Position numbers and translations under genes: made by a program. From positions 4,588,001 to 4,652,000 of the forward strand of contig NZ_CP162005.1 of the NCBI RefSeq assembly GCF_040822065.1: a stretch of DNA of 64,000 nt. The letters run 5' to 3'. Below, piece by piece: positions 17,751-25,894 of this stretch (its first letter is position 1; each line of letters opens with the position of its first letter). The notes under the pieces are model-generated. The model was not told the origin of the DNA. It did not search any database and saw nothing but the letters and a program-made list of their open reading frames with translations. This DNA comes from Pedobacter sp. WC2423. GTDB taxonomy: Bacteria; Bacteroidota; Bacteroidia; Sphingobacteriales; Sphingobacteriaceae.

Positions 17751-19211
17751 ATGGAGAACGGTTTACAGCTATACAATACCCTTACGCGCAAAAAAGAGAA
17801 TTTTGAACCCTTAAACGGCCATCATGTTGGAATGTACGTTTGCGGGCCTACTGTTTACAGTGATGTGCATCTGGGTAACTGCCGTACTTTCATTTCTTTT
17901 GATTTAATCTTCAGATATCTGAAGTATATGGGTTTTAAAGTTCGTTATGTTCGTAATATAACGGATGCCGGCCACCTGGAAGGTGACCGTGATGAGGGTG
18001 ATGATAAGTTTGCGAAAAGAGCAAAGCTGGAGCAGCTGGAGCCGATGGAGATTGTGCAGAAATATACATTGGGTTTTCATGATGTATTGCGCATGTTCAA
18101 TACGCTTCCGCCAAGTATTGAGCCAACTGCCACCGGGCATATTATTGAACAGATTGAGATGATCAAAGATATCATTGCCAATGGTTATGCTTATGAAACT
18201 AATGGAACAGTATATTTTGATGTAGAAAAATATAGCCAGACTTATAATTATACGGTATTAACTAATCGTAATCTGGATGATATGATGGCTAATACAAGAG
18301 AATTGGGCGGGCAGGATGAGAAACGCGGCAGACTTGATTTTGCTTTATGGATTAAGGCTAAGCCTGAAACATTGATGCGCTGGCAGTCTCCATGGGGTGT
18401 TGGTTTTCCAGGCTGGCATATTGAGTGCTCTGCTATGAGTGCGAAATACCTGGGTGAGGAATTTGATATTCATGGTGGTGGTATGGACCTGGCGGCTACG
18501 CACCATACCAATGAAATTGCACAGTCTGAGGCTTGTTATCATAAACATCCTGCAAAGTACTGGATGCATACGAATATGTTAACGGTTAATGGCGCCAGAA
18601 TGTCTAAAACTGCTGGTAATGGTTTTATGCCGTTACAGTTGTTTTCTGGTGATCATCCTTTGTTATCAAAAGGATACAGCCCGATGACGGTTAAGTTTTT
18701 TATGCTGCAGGCACATTACCGCAGTACGCTGGATTTCTCAAATGATGCATTGGATGCGTCAGAAAAAGGATTCAGAAGGCTGATGAATTCTCTAAGTTTA
18801 CTGGAAAAGCTGACACCAGCTGCAACTGGAGATTTTGAGATCGAACCGATCAGATTGAATTGTGTAAAGGCAATGAATGATGATTTTAATAGTCCTGTAG
18901 TTATTGCAGAGTTGTTTGAGGCGGCAAGAATTATCAATACGGTTTATGATGGTAAGGGTAGTATTTCTGCCGCTGAACTGGATAAACTGAAACAGCTGAT
19001 GCAGGATTTTGTATATGATATCTTCGGTTTAAAAGATGAGGAAAGTTCAAATACAGAATTAAATGATGTACTGGATATGGTTATTGATATCAGAAAGAGC
19101 GCAAAAGAGAACAAGGACTATGCTACTTCTGATAAGATACGTATTGGTCTTCAGGATATCGGTATCCAATTAAAGGATAGCAAAGAGGGCACTACCTGGA
19201 ATAAATTATAA
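17751..19211 (+). CDS. cysS: Cysteinyl-tRNA synthetase
   Basis: 486 residues, normal length. The class I core shows MYVCGPTVYSDVHLGNCRTF (HIGH-type motif as VHLGN with zinc Cys), GWHIECSAMS and HTNEIAQSEA for the other zinc ligands, and the KMSKS loop as RMSKTAGN. It charges tRNA-Cys in the cytosol. A DALR-type anticodon-binding domain follows from about residue 350. Single gene with its own promoter element. Confidence 0.97.
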   Translation: MENGLQLYNTLTRKKENFEPLNGHHVGMYVCGPTVYSDVHLGNCRTFISFDLIFRYLKYMGFKVRYVRNITDAGHLEGDRDEGDDKFAKRAKLEQLEPMEIVQKYTLGFHDVLRMFNTLPPSIEPTATGHIIEQIEMIKDIIANGYAYETNGTVYFDVEKYSQTYNYTVLTNRNLDDMMANTRELGGQDEKRGRLDFALWIKAKPETLMRWQSPWGVGFPGWHIECSAMSAKYLGEEFDIHGGGMDLAATHHTNEIAQSEACYHKHPAKYWMHTNMLTVNGARMSKTAGNGFMPLQLFSGDHPLLSKGYSPMTVKFFMLQAHYRSTLDFSNDALDASEKGFRRLMNSLSLLEKLTPAATGDFEIEPIRLNCVKAMNDDFNSPVVIAELFEAARIINTVYDGKGSISAAELDKLKQLMQDFVYDIFGLKDEESSNTELNDVLDMVIDIRKSAKENKDYATSDKIRIGLQDIGIQLKDSKEGTTWNKL

Positions 19212-19234
19212 TCAAAAACACCTTATATTTTAAT

Positions 19235-19267
19235 CTATATACTAAATTTTTAATACTATATACTAAA
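19235..19267 (+). repeat. 12-bp direct repeat pair upstream of the SnoaL-like gene
   Basis: CTATATACTAAA occurs at 19235-19246 and again at 19256-19267, start to start 21 bp (two helical turns). The second copy ends 2 nt before the ATG. Confidence 0.6.
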
Positions 19268-19269
19268 CC

Positions 19270-20127
19270 ATGATCAATAAAATAATCTGCACCCTATTGG
19301 CTGCAACTTTTACCTTAGGTGCATCTGCTCAGCGTACTGATGGAACTACTAAATCATTAGTAAAGGCGGAAGAGGAATTCGCAGCCACTGCTGCAAAAGA
19401 TGGGGTTAAGTCTGCGTTCAATGCTTACAGTGCAAAAGGTGCTTTGGTATTCAGACCTAATCCGGTAGATGCAAAAACATTCTATGCGAACCAGCCTGAT
19501 GATAAAAATCTAAGCTGGGCGCCTGCTTATGCAAAGGTTTCGCGCAGTGGGGACTGGGGTTTTACTTCTGGCGGTTACACGCTGGATGGAGAAACTAAAG
19601 CTTATGGTGAATATCTTTCGGTATGGAAAGCAATCAATGGCAAATGGGAACTGGTTCTTGATTTAGGCGCGGAGCATCATAAGCCTTTACAGCCGGTTGC
19701 AACTCATTTTGTAGAGCCTAAGGATTACTTCAAACCAAAATTTGCCGGGCCGAAACAATTAGCTGCCGGGAAAGATATAATTCTGACAACTGAAAAGACG
19801 TTGAACATGACTTTAAAATCTTATGGGGTTGCTGCTTATGGTGGTTTCCTGAATCCTGATGCAAGAGTTATTTTCCCGGGATATGAGCCTGTAATTGGAA
19901 AAGATAAGATCATCGCTTTTTATAATAGCATGATTGATAAAATGAGCTTAAAAACTGTAGGTGCTGATAAGGCAGCGGGCGGAGATTTAGCTTATACTTA
20001 CGGTGTAGCAACGATTGATTACAGAACAGATTTAAGAGAGAGTTTTAATTATGTGTTCATTTATGAGCGTCAGCCTGATTTTAACTGGAATCTGATTCAG
20101 CAGATTTACGTTCCTGCGGAACGCTAA
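19270..20127 (+). CDS. Exported protein with two SnoaL/DUF4440-like domains
   Basis: 285 residues with a signal peptide (MINKIICTLLAATFTLGASAQ). Residues about 28-135 and 160-283 each look like an NTF2/SnoaL fold (EEEFAATAAKDGVKSAFNAY; later NPDARVIFPGYEPVIGKDKI). Such domains bind small hydrophobic molecules or act as isomerases, but no catalytic residues are clear here and no neighbour suggests a pathway. Start ATG 19270 is set by the signal peptide. Confidence 0.75.
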   Translation: MINKIICTLLAATFTLGASAQRTDGTTKSLVKAEEEFAATAAKDGVKSAFNAYSAKGALVFRPNPVDAKTFYANQPDDKNLSWAPAYAKVSRSGDWGFTSGGYTLDGETKAYGEYLSVWKAINGKWELVLDLGAEHHKPLQPVATHFVEPKDYFKPKFAGPKQLAAGKDIILTTEKTLNMTLKSYGVAAYGGFLNPDARVIFPGYEPVIGKDKIIAFYNSMIDKMSLKTVGADKAAGGDLAYTYGVATIDYRTDLRESFNYVFIYERQPDFNWNLIQQIYVPAER

Positions 20128-20144
20128 GTTTTTTATTCTCAAAT

Positions 20145-20199
20145 AAAAAGGGTTTCTTCGTACCGGTCTTATCTTAGACTGATAGGAAGAAACCCTTTT
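20145..20199 (+). terminator. Intrinsic terminator with two-level hairpin
   Basis: Outer stem AAAAGGGTTTCTTC / GAAGAAACCCTTTT; inside, GTCT / AGAC closes the loop TATCTT. 18 nt past the stop of the SnoaL-like gene. Confidence 0.85.
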
Positions 20200-20276
20200 A
20201 TGTTAAAGGCTATTGGTTAAATCAGCTTGTATTGTATCATAAAAGCTATTTATCCGTTAAATGATTAAAGAAAAGA

Positions 20277-21167
20277 ATGATGAAAAAATACTTACTATTT
20301 GGAGTTGCTATATTATGTTGTATACAGGGGTATAGTCAGACTTTTGATAAGCAGGGGCAAAGGGGAGCACGGGGCCTGATGCCTGAAAATACTATTGGTG
20401 GTATGCTGCGGGCGCTGGATTTAGGGGTTACAACCCTGGGAATGAATGTTGTGATTTCAAAGGATAAGCAGGTAGTGCTTTCTCATGAGCCTTATTTTAA
20501 CAATGAGATCAGCCTTACACCTGATGGAAAGGAGATTCCGCTGAAGGACGAGAAGAAGTTCAATATGTATGAAATGGATTATGATCAGATTCGTAAGTAT
20601 GATGTAGGGAGCAAGTTTCATAAGCGTTATCCTGGTCAGCAGAAGTATAAGGCTTATAAGCCGTTGTTAAGTGAAGTGATCGATTCTGTAGAGGCTTATG
20701 TAAAGTTGCATAAGTTGCCTAAGCCCAATTATGCGATAGAGATCAAAACTATCCGTAAGGGTGATCTGGAGTTCCATCCTGAACCTGCAGAGTTTTCTCA
20801 GTTGGTGATGGATGTGGTAGTGAAGAAAAAAATGGTTAAAAGGGCAATTATACAGGCTTTTGATATCAGATGTCTGCAGTATGTGCATGAGCAGTATCCA
20901 AAGGTGAGAACTGCATTGATGATTGATGAGAAGGAGGATTTTGAGAATAATATCAAGGATCTGGGGTTTAATCCGACTTTTTATAGTCCGTATGCAGTGC
21001 TGGTTGGAAAAGGGTTAGTGGATCGGTGCCATGAGGCGGGGATAAAGGTTGTACCGTGGACGGTGAATAGTTTGAAGGATATGGAGTATATGGTGGGGTT
21101 GGGGGTTGATGGTATCATCACTGATTATCCCAATTTATTCCGGCGATTGGAATTGCCTGTCAAGTAG
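20277..21167 (+). CDS. GDPD-family protein, catalytic residues lost
   Basis: 296 residues, signal peptide (about residues 1-20), full-length glycerophosphodiester phosphodiesterase barrel. The family motif GHRGxRGLxPENT appears as GQRGARGLMPENT, so the catalytic His is Gln28 (CAA at 20358). The metal-ligand motif LEMD reads LGMN: Gly55 and Asn57 replace Glu and Asp. His70 in SHEP and the Glu in YAIEIKT remain. Each change is one base from the usual codon, yet the frame is intact. By family knowledge this should abolish metal-dependent hydrolysis, so it is probably a pseudoenzyme or a binding protein. Monocistronic; ends just before a long branched hairpin. Confidence 0.88.
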   Translation: MMKKYLLFGVAILCCIQGYSQTFDKQGQRGARGLMPENTIGGMLRALDLGVTTLGMNVVISKDKQVVLSHEPYFNNEISLTPDGKEIPLKDEKKFNMYEMDYDQIRKYDVGSKFHKRYPGQQKYKAYKPLLSEVIDSVEAYVKLHKLPKPNYAIEIKTIRKGDLEFHPEPAEFSQLVMDVVVKKKMVKRAIIQAFDIRCLQYVHEQYPKVRTALMIDEKEDFENNIKDLGFNPTFYSPYAVLVGKGLVDRCHEAGIKVVPWTVNSLKDMEYMVGLGVDGIITDYPNLFRRLELPVK

Positions 21168-21203
21168 TTTCTCGGGTTAAGGAAGGGGGATTTCCTGAGG
21201 GAT

Positions 21204-21289
21204 CAAAAAAACAGGGTGTGCTATTTTCAGACTGGCCGCCTCCTGAAGAGGAGCCGAAGGTCAGGAAAATAACACACCCTGTTTTTTTG
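21204..21289. terminator. Long branched hairpin, probable bidirectional terminator
   Basis: Outer arms CAAAAAAACAGGGTGTGC.. (21204-21228) and its complement (21265-21289) match over 25 bp with one G:U. Inside, CTCCT / AGGAG is capped by GAAG. 36 nt past the GDPD-family stop. Same plan as 8785-8872 and 58471-58561. Confidence 0.82.
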
Positions 21290-21395
21290 TTTTCTATGGG
21301 GATAACCTGTTGTAAACGGGATAGACTAGCTAGACGGAAATCCGCAATCAATGAAAAATCTGGATAACAGCTCTTCAGTTGGGCATGGAGGTGAG

Positions 21396-21446
<51 letters not shown>

Positions 21447-21619
21447 CTGGTTGGAGAAATAGACAGGAAAATAAGGTGAAGAAATAGTGAGGGAAGATTA
21501 GTTGGAAAAATGAATAAAAGGTTAATTGGAGAAATCCTCTATTTATGGAATACCTGATCAAGTTTTGATTGACTGTTGATCAGGAGAAATATCTTTGTTT
21601 GAACGTAATGGAAATTCTT

Positions 21620-22582
21620 TTATAGCAGGTTCTGAATGATTTTCTCTACGGACAGACCCTCTGCTTCGGCACGGTAGTTTCTTACGATACGGTGGCGAAG
21701 AATGGCTTCTGCAACGGCTTGTACGTCTTCGATGTCTGGTGAGTATTTTCCGGAGATGGCAGCGTGGCATTTGGCACCGAGGATAAGAAATTGAGAGGCT
21801 CTCGGGCCTGCTCCCCAGTTCACGTACTGGTTAATTTCAGGGGTCGCCAATGGATTTCCGGGACGGGTTTTTCCGGTTAGTTTTACTGCATATTCCAATA
21901 CGTTGTCAGTTACGGGAATGGTACGGATCAATTGCTGGAAGTATTGAATCTGCTCAGCGTTAATTAGTTTTTTAAGGGTAACGGGGTTGTTGCCGGTAGA
22001 GTTTTTAACGATAGTAAGTTCTTCCTGGAAGGTTGGATAAGTAAGCAGCACATTGAACATGAAACGGTCAAGCTGAGCTTCGGGAAGCGGATAGGTACCT
22101 TCTTGTTCGATAGGGTTCTGGGTAGCAAGAACGAAAAAGGGTTTGGGTAAAATGTGCTTGTGGCCTGCTGCGGTAACGGATTTCTCCTGCATGGCTTCCA
22201 AAAGGGCAGCCTGGGTTTTTGGAGGGGTTCTGTTGATTTCGTCAGCAAGAACAATATTAGAGAAGACAGGGCCTTTAATGAACTTAAAGTTCCTGTCTTC
22301 TCCTAAGATTTCTGAGCCAATGATATCCCCTGGCATCAGATCGGGGGTAAATTGTATTCTGTTAAAGTTAAGGTCAAGCACATCTGCCACGGTTTGCACC
22401 AGTAGTGTCTTTGCGAGCCCCGGAACACCTACCAATAAGCAATGTCCATTGCTCAGGATAGAGATGAGTACCGATTTAACAGCTTCATCCTGTCCAATAA
22501 CGACTTTACCAATTTCATTCTTTATATCCTTGTAGAATTGGTGAAGGGCATCAACTGCCGCTTTGTCGTTAGTGTACTGCAT
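21620..22582 (-). CDS. MoxR-family AAA+ ATPase
   Basis: 320 residues. Walker A GVPGLAKT (about residues 52-59), Walker B VLADEINRTPP, sensor 1 ATQNPIEQEGTYPLPEAQLDRF, and the C-terminal AAA lid are all present. MoxR ATPases act as chaperones that mature partner proteins, usually DUF58 and VWA-domain proteins of a BatABDE-type cluster; in this window the next minus-strand gene downstream is not visible because moxR is the last gene before the gene-free stretch, so the partner set is absent here. It starts 2 nt after the stop of the SurA-like gene, and the two are one transcript. Confidence 0.92.
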   Translation of the reverse strand: MQYTNDKAAVDALHQFYKDIKNEIGKVVIGQDEAVKSVLISILSNGHCLLVGVPGLAKTLLVQTVADVLDLNFNRIQFTPDLMPGDIIGSEILGEDRNFKFIKGPVFSNIVLADEINRTPPKTQAALLEAMQEKSVTAAGHKHILPKPFFVLATQNPIEQEGTYPLPEAQLDRFMFNVLLTYPTFQEELTIVKNSTGNNPVTLKKLINAEQIQYFQQLIRTIPVTDNVLEYAVKLTGKTRPGNPLATPEINQYVNWGAGPRASQFLILGAKCHAAISGKYSPDIEDVQAVAEAILRHRIVRNYRAEAEGLSVEKIIQNLL

Positions 22583-22584
22583 AA

Positions 22585-23952
22585 TTATTTTGTTTCTGCT
22601 GGTAATGGTTTAGTCCAGATTTTCAACTCATCACAGGTAGAGTAATCAGGATCGATTCTAATATAAGTGCTTTTTCTTCTTTTTTCAAACCATTCACTCA
22701 TTACGCGATCCATTTTTTGTTGCTGAGCCTTTTCTTTGAACTTAGCGTAATCTTGTTCGAGGTTACCTTTGTGTGGTGCAATCTTAGATTTTAAAAGGAT
22801 AATTTTATAGCCTTCTTTTCCGTCAGCTGCTGTAAATGGTACTGGTCTTGAGATTTCACCAACTTTCATCGTGTCCACCACAAGGAATACTTTTGGATCT
22901 AATTTGTCAGCAGGAATGAACGTTGTTCTGGCTGTAACGTTATCTGCAAATAAAAGCATACCTCCGTTATATTTAGATTCTTTGTTTGAAGAGTAAAGAG
23001 ATGCTGCTGCTGAGAAACTCAGTTTATTAGCAATTACATTGTTGTAAACACTGTCAGCATGTAGTTTTGCACGGTCTAAACTCTGTGGGGTAGTTTGCGG
23101 ACGAATCAGGATGTGACGGGCGTGAACCTGCTCTCCTCTTCTTTCTACAACCTGTAAAACGTGAAATCCGAAGTCTGTTTCAAATACTGGTGAAATTTCT
23201 CCTGGTTTTAGTTTAAAGGCGTATGCTGTAAATTCTTTAGCCATCATGGTACGGTCAAAGAATCCTAAATCACCACCTTCTGGTGCTGAACCCGGATCTT
23301 CTGAGTAAGTCTTCGCTAAAAATCCGAAGTCTTCTCCGCTTTTAACACGTAGTCTGATCGCATCAAGTTTATCAAAGAAACGTTGTTTTTCTGATTTTGT
23401 CAGTTCCGGGTTAATCACAATCTCTCCAACTTCATATTCAGCAGGGATATCCGGTAAGCTGTCTTTTTTGTAAGAATCATAGTATTTTCTTACTTCTACA
23501 GGAGTAATACTCACTTTCTCAGTGATCGTTCCCTGCATTTTATTCGCCTGAAGCTGATCTTTAACATCAGGTCTCAGCTCATCTTTATATTGTAATACAG
23601 AACGGTTCAGGAATTCTTCCAGTTTATCCTGGCCGCCTGCACGCTGAATCTGATAACGCATTCTTTTATCCAGCTCATCATCCACCTGCTTATCGTCCAC
23701 CATCACGGAGTCAATATTGGCTTGTTGTTTTAATAAATGTTGAACCAGCATTTGTTGAAGGATGTAACACTTTACTTTCTCATCCACAGGATTACCTGAA
23801 TTCAGGTACATTACGTATTGCTGGTTCAATTCCGACAACAGGATCACATCGCTTCCCAATACCGCAATCACCTTATCTACGCTTTTTGTCTGGGATTGTA
23901 CGTTTAAAAACAAGAAGAGTAATCCGCTTGCTATCAATAAAATTTTCTTCAT
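22585..23952 (-). CDS. SurA-like peptidyl-prolyl isomerase
   Basis: 455 residues with a signal peptide (MKKILLIASGLLFLFLNVQS). An N-terminal SurA chaperone region (VDKVIAVLGSDVILLSELNQQ) is followed by two parvulin domains: about residues 170-275 (SEDPGSAPEGGDLGFFDR, FETDFGFHVLQV) and about 280-385 (VHARHILIRPQT). It works in the periplasm on outer-membrane protein folding. The second parvulin domain is degenerate. Middle gene of a minus-strand set: parvulin-less SurA-like protein, this gene, moxR. An exact -7 element sits at 23981-23988. Confidence 0.92.
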   Translation of the reverse strand: MKKILLIASGLLFLFLNVQSQTKSVDKVIAVLGSDVILLSELNQQYVMYLNSGNPVDEKVKCYILQQMLVQHLLKQQANIDSVMVDDKQVDDELDKRMRYQIQRAGGQDKLEEFLNRSVLQYKDELRPDVKDQLQANKMQGTITEKVSITPVEVRKYYDSYKKDSLPDIPAEYEVGEIVINPELTKSEKQRFFDKLDAIRLRVKSGEDFGFLAKTYSEDPGSAPEGGDLGFFDRTMMAKEFTAYAFKLKPGEISPVFETDFGFHVLQVVERRGEQVHARHILIRPQTTPQSLDRAKLHADSVYNNVIANKLSFSAAASLYSSNKESKYNGGMLLFADNVTARTTFIPADKLDPKVFLVVDTMKVGEISRPVPFTAADGKEGYKIILLKSKIAPHKGNLEQDYAKFKEKAQQQKMDRVMSEWFEKRRKSTYIRIDPDYSTCDELKIWTKPLPAETK

Positions 23953-23980
23953 TATACTATTTTCAATTATATTCTATTTG

Positions 23981-23988
23981 CAAATTTA
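23981..23988 (-). promoter_or_regulatory. -7 promoter element for the SurA-like gene
   Basis: TAAATTTG on the minus strand, 28 nt before the ATG at 23952. Confidence 0.5.
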
Positions 23989-24012
23989 CTATTATTCAAT
24001 GATTTGTCTGTG

Positions 24013-24603
24013 CTATTCTCTGATCAGTTTGCTTAAGGTATGCTGATCAATGGTTATTTTATATTTGTTGCGCAGTGCAGTAATCCATTTACAGTCCAGT
24101 TGCTTCTGATAATCCTCTGCTACCTCACTTTTACTGTCTTCATAAGACATCGAAGGATAGGACTCAGCATGTGCATTATAATATTCATGGATCTGCTTGT
24201 CATTATTCTCCAATCCATCCCAGATTTTCTTCCCGGAAATATTGAAAAGTAAAAGGGCTTCTTTAAATTCATTGATAACCAGAGAAAAATCAGCGTCCTT
24301 TGCTTCTGGTGGTGCTGAAGCTAACAGGGCCTTCTCATAATTTTTGGTTTCAGCAATAAAAGTACTGTCTTTATCTAATCCGGCTTCCAGGGCATCCTGA
24401 ACTTTCAGCTTAAAATCAATGTATATGTTTAAAAACGAAATTAAATCCGTTAATGTGGGCTTTGTATTCCCCGGACGATGTTTCTGATATACCCATACAA
24501 ATTCTTTCTGGCTTACAGGGCTGCCGTTGATTACAGCTACGCTTTGTGCGACAGTACTGAAATAGAAAAAACAGAGAACAAGAATAAAACAGATTTTTCT
24601 CAC
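24013..24603 (-). CDS. SurA-like periplasmic chaperone lacking a PPIase domain
   Basis: 196 residues from a GTG at 24603, which gives a good signal peptide (MRKICFILVLCFFYFSTVAQ). Residues about 21-60 match the SurA/PpiC N-terminal segment of this phylum (VAVINGSPVSQKEFVWVYQ), and residues about 108-190 match the C-terminal chaperone part (EFKEALLLFNISGKKIWDGL, then YYNAHAESYP). No parvulin domain lies between them, where homologues of about 450-700 residues carry one or two. It is therefore either a dedicated small chaperone or a shortened paralogue. Lies immediately upstream of the SurA-like PPIase on the same strand. Confidence 0.75.
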   Translation of the reverse strand: MRKICFILVLCFFYFSTVAQSVAVINGSPVSQKEFVWVYQKHRPGNTKPTLTDLISFLNIYIDFKLKVQDALEAGLDKDSTFIAETKNYEKALLASAPPEAKDADFSLVINEFKEALLLFNISGKKIWDGLENNDKQIHEYYNAHAESYPSMSYEDSKSEVAEDYQKQLDCKWITALRNKYKITIDQHTLSKLIRE

Positions 24604-24713
24604 AAAAGGTCTAAATGGTATTTTTAAGGTATAAAAGTAATAAATTAAGGCACTATAATAAGATATTTAACTAATTTTAACACAAAAAATATTTCCCAAA
24701 AAAGGTACAATTC

Positions 24714-25313
24714 ATGGGTGAACAGTTAACTACCAGCGCAGAAGCACTCCGTTTATTTTTTACGGAAGATATTTACCTGGTCAATAGTGAGGATCAAATA
24801 CTTTCTGCAGCACAACCTGAGCTCAAATCTGCTCCTGTTATTGAAGTTGTAATTCCTGTTGTGGAACAGCAAATTCCTGTAATTAACGCTGTAGTGGCTG
24901 AAGTTAAAACTCCCGCAGCTGAAGCTGTTGTATTCAAATATCTGGGCAAGAATCAGAAAAATATCTTAATCCTGGTCAATGATCCTGGCAATGATGTGAG
25001 TACGGACAAAGGAAAAGAGTTATTGCGGAATATCGTGAAAGCACTTCAACTGACTGCGAATGATTTTGCTTTACTGAATTATGCGGCTTATGCGAACACT
25101 GGTTTTGAAGAATTAAAAAGCTTCTTTAATAGTAAGCTGGTCTTTGCTTTTGGAGTTACCCCTTTACATCTTGGTTTGGGCGACCAGCCTTTAAACGAAA
25201 TTATCATGCAAGGTACTGCACAGCTTATTTTTTCCGCAAACCTGGATCAGCTTGCTGATGATCAGACGGGAAAGAAAACTTTGTGGGGCAGCCTTAAGAA
25301 ACTGTCCATATGA
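24714..25313 (+). CDS. Conserved protein, possibly a HolD-like (DNA pol III psi) fold
   Basis: 199 residues. The first 75 are variable and rich in V, I, E and P. Residues about 80-199 form an alpha/beta domain: KNILILVNDPGNDVSTDKG, LLRNIVKALQLTANDFALLN, LVFAFGVTPLHLGLG, and a C-terminal LADDQTGKKTLWGSLKKL. The order of elements (leading strand with VNDP, AL-L-D helix, a Leu-Gly strand, closing LW helix) resembles E. coli HolD in memory, but identity is low and this is inference only. It overlaps rdgB by 4 nt (ATGA), so the two are co-translated. If not HolD-like, it is an unassigned Bacteroidota protein. Confidence 0.6.
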   Translation: MGEQLTTSAEALRLFFTEDIYLVNSEDQILSAAQPELKSAPVIEVVIPVVEQQIPVINAVVAEVKTPAAEAVVFKYLGKNQKNILILVNDPGNDVSTDKGKELLRNIVKALQLTANDFALLNYAAYANTGFEELKSFFNSKLVFAFGVTPLHLGLGDQPLNEIIMQGTAQLIFSANLDQLADDQTGKKTLWGSLKKLSI

Positions 25314-25894
25314 TCAGACAATTAGTCTTTGCCACCAACAATCTAAATAAAACAAAAGAAATCCGCTCTTTATTAGCGGGCCAGTATGAAATTCTGAATC
25401 TGCAGGATATTGGCTGTACAACTGATATTCCGGAAACAGCAGATAGCTTTGCTGGCAATGCTGGTTTAAAGAGCCGGTTTGTCGTTGAAAATTATCAGCT
25501 GGATTGTTTTGCTGACGATAGCGGTCTGGAAGTAGAAGCGTTAAATAATGAACCTGGGATCTACTCTGCCCGTTATGCTGGTGAAAGAGGTGATGCTGCA
25601 AATCTTGATTTGGTTTTACAGAAGATGGAGGGACAACACAACCGTGCTGCACGTTTTATCACGGTAATCTCTTTAATTCAAAATGGTAAAGAGTTTCTGT
25701 TTGAAGGCACAATTCAGGGGACACTCCGGGAGAGCCGCACAGGTGAAAATGGCTTCGGTTATGATCCTGTTTTTCAGCCAGACGGATACCAGTTGGCTTT
25801 TGCTGAAATGGATATGGCAGAGAAGAATAAAATCAGTCACCGCGCAATCGCGATGCGCAAGCTTATTGCTTTTTTAAAAGAACAGGCTGTTTAG
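25310..25894 (+). CDS. rdgB: dITP/XTP pyrophosphatase (Ham1 family)
   Basis: 194 residues. Family motifs: VFATNNLNKTKEIRSLL (substrate and phosphate binding), FADDSGLEVEAL with the metal-binding acidic residues, PGIYSARYAG, GFGYDPVFQPDG and the closing KNKISHRAIAMRKL. It removes inosine and xanthosine triphosphates from the nucleotide pool. Co-translated with the gene before it; its 3' end overlaps the convergent OstA-like gene by 32 nt. Confidence 0.96.
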   Translation: MIRQLVFATNNLNKTKEIRSLLAGQYEILNLQDIGCTTDIPETADSFAGNAGLKSRFVVENYQLDCFADDSGLEVEALNNEPGIYSARYAGERGDAANLDLVLQKMEGQHNRAARFITVISLIQNGKEFLFEGTIQGTLRESRTGENGFGYDPVFQPDGYQLAFAEMDMAEKNKISHRAIAMRKLIAFLKEQAV

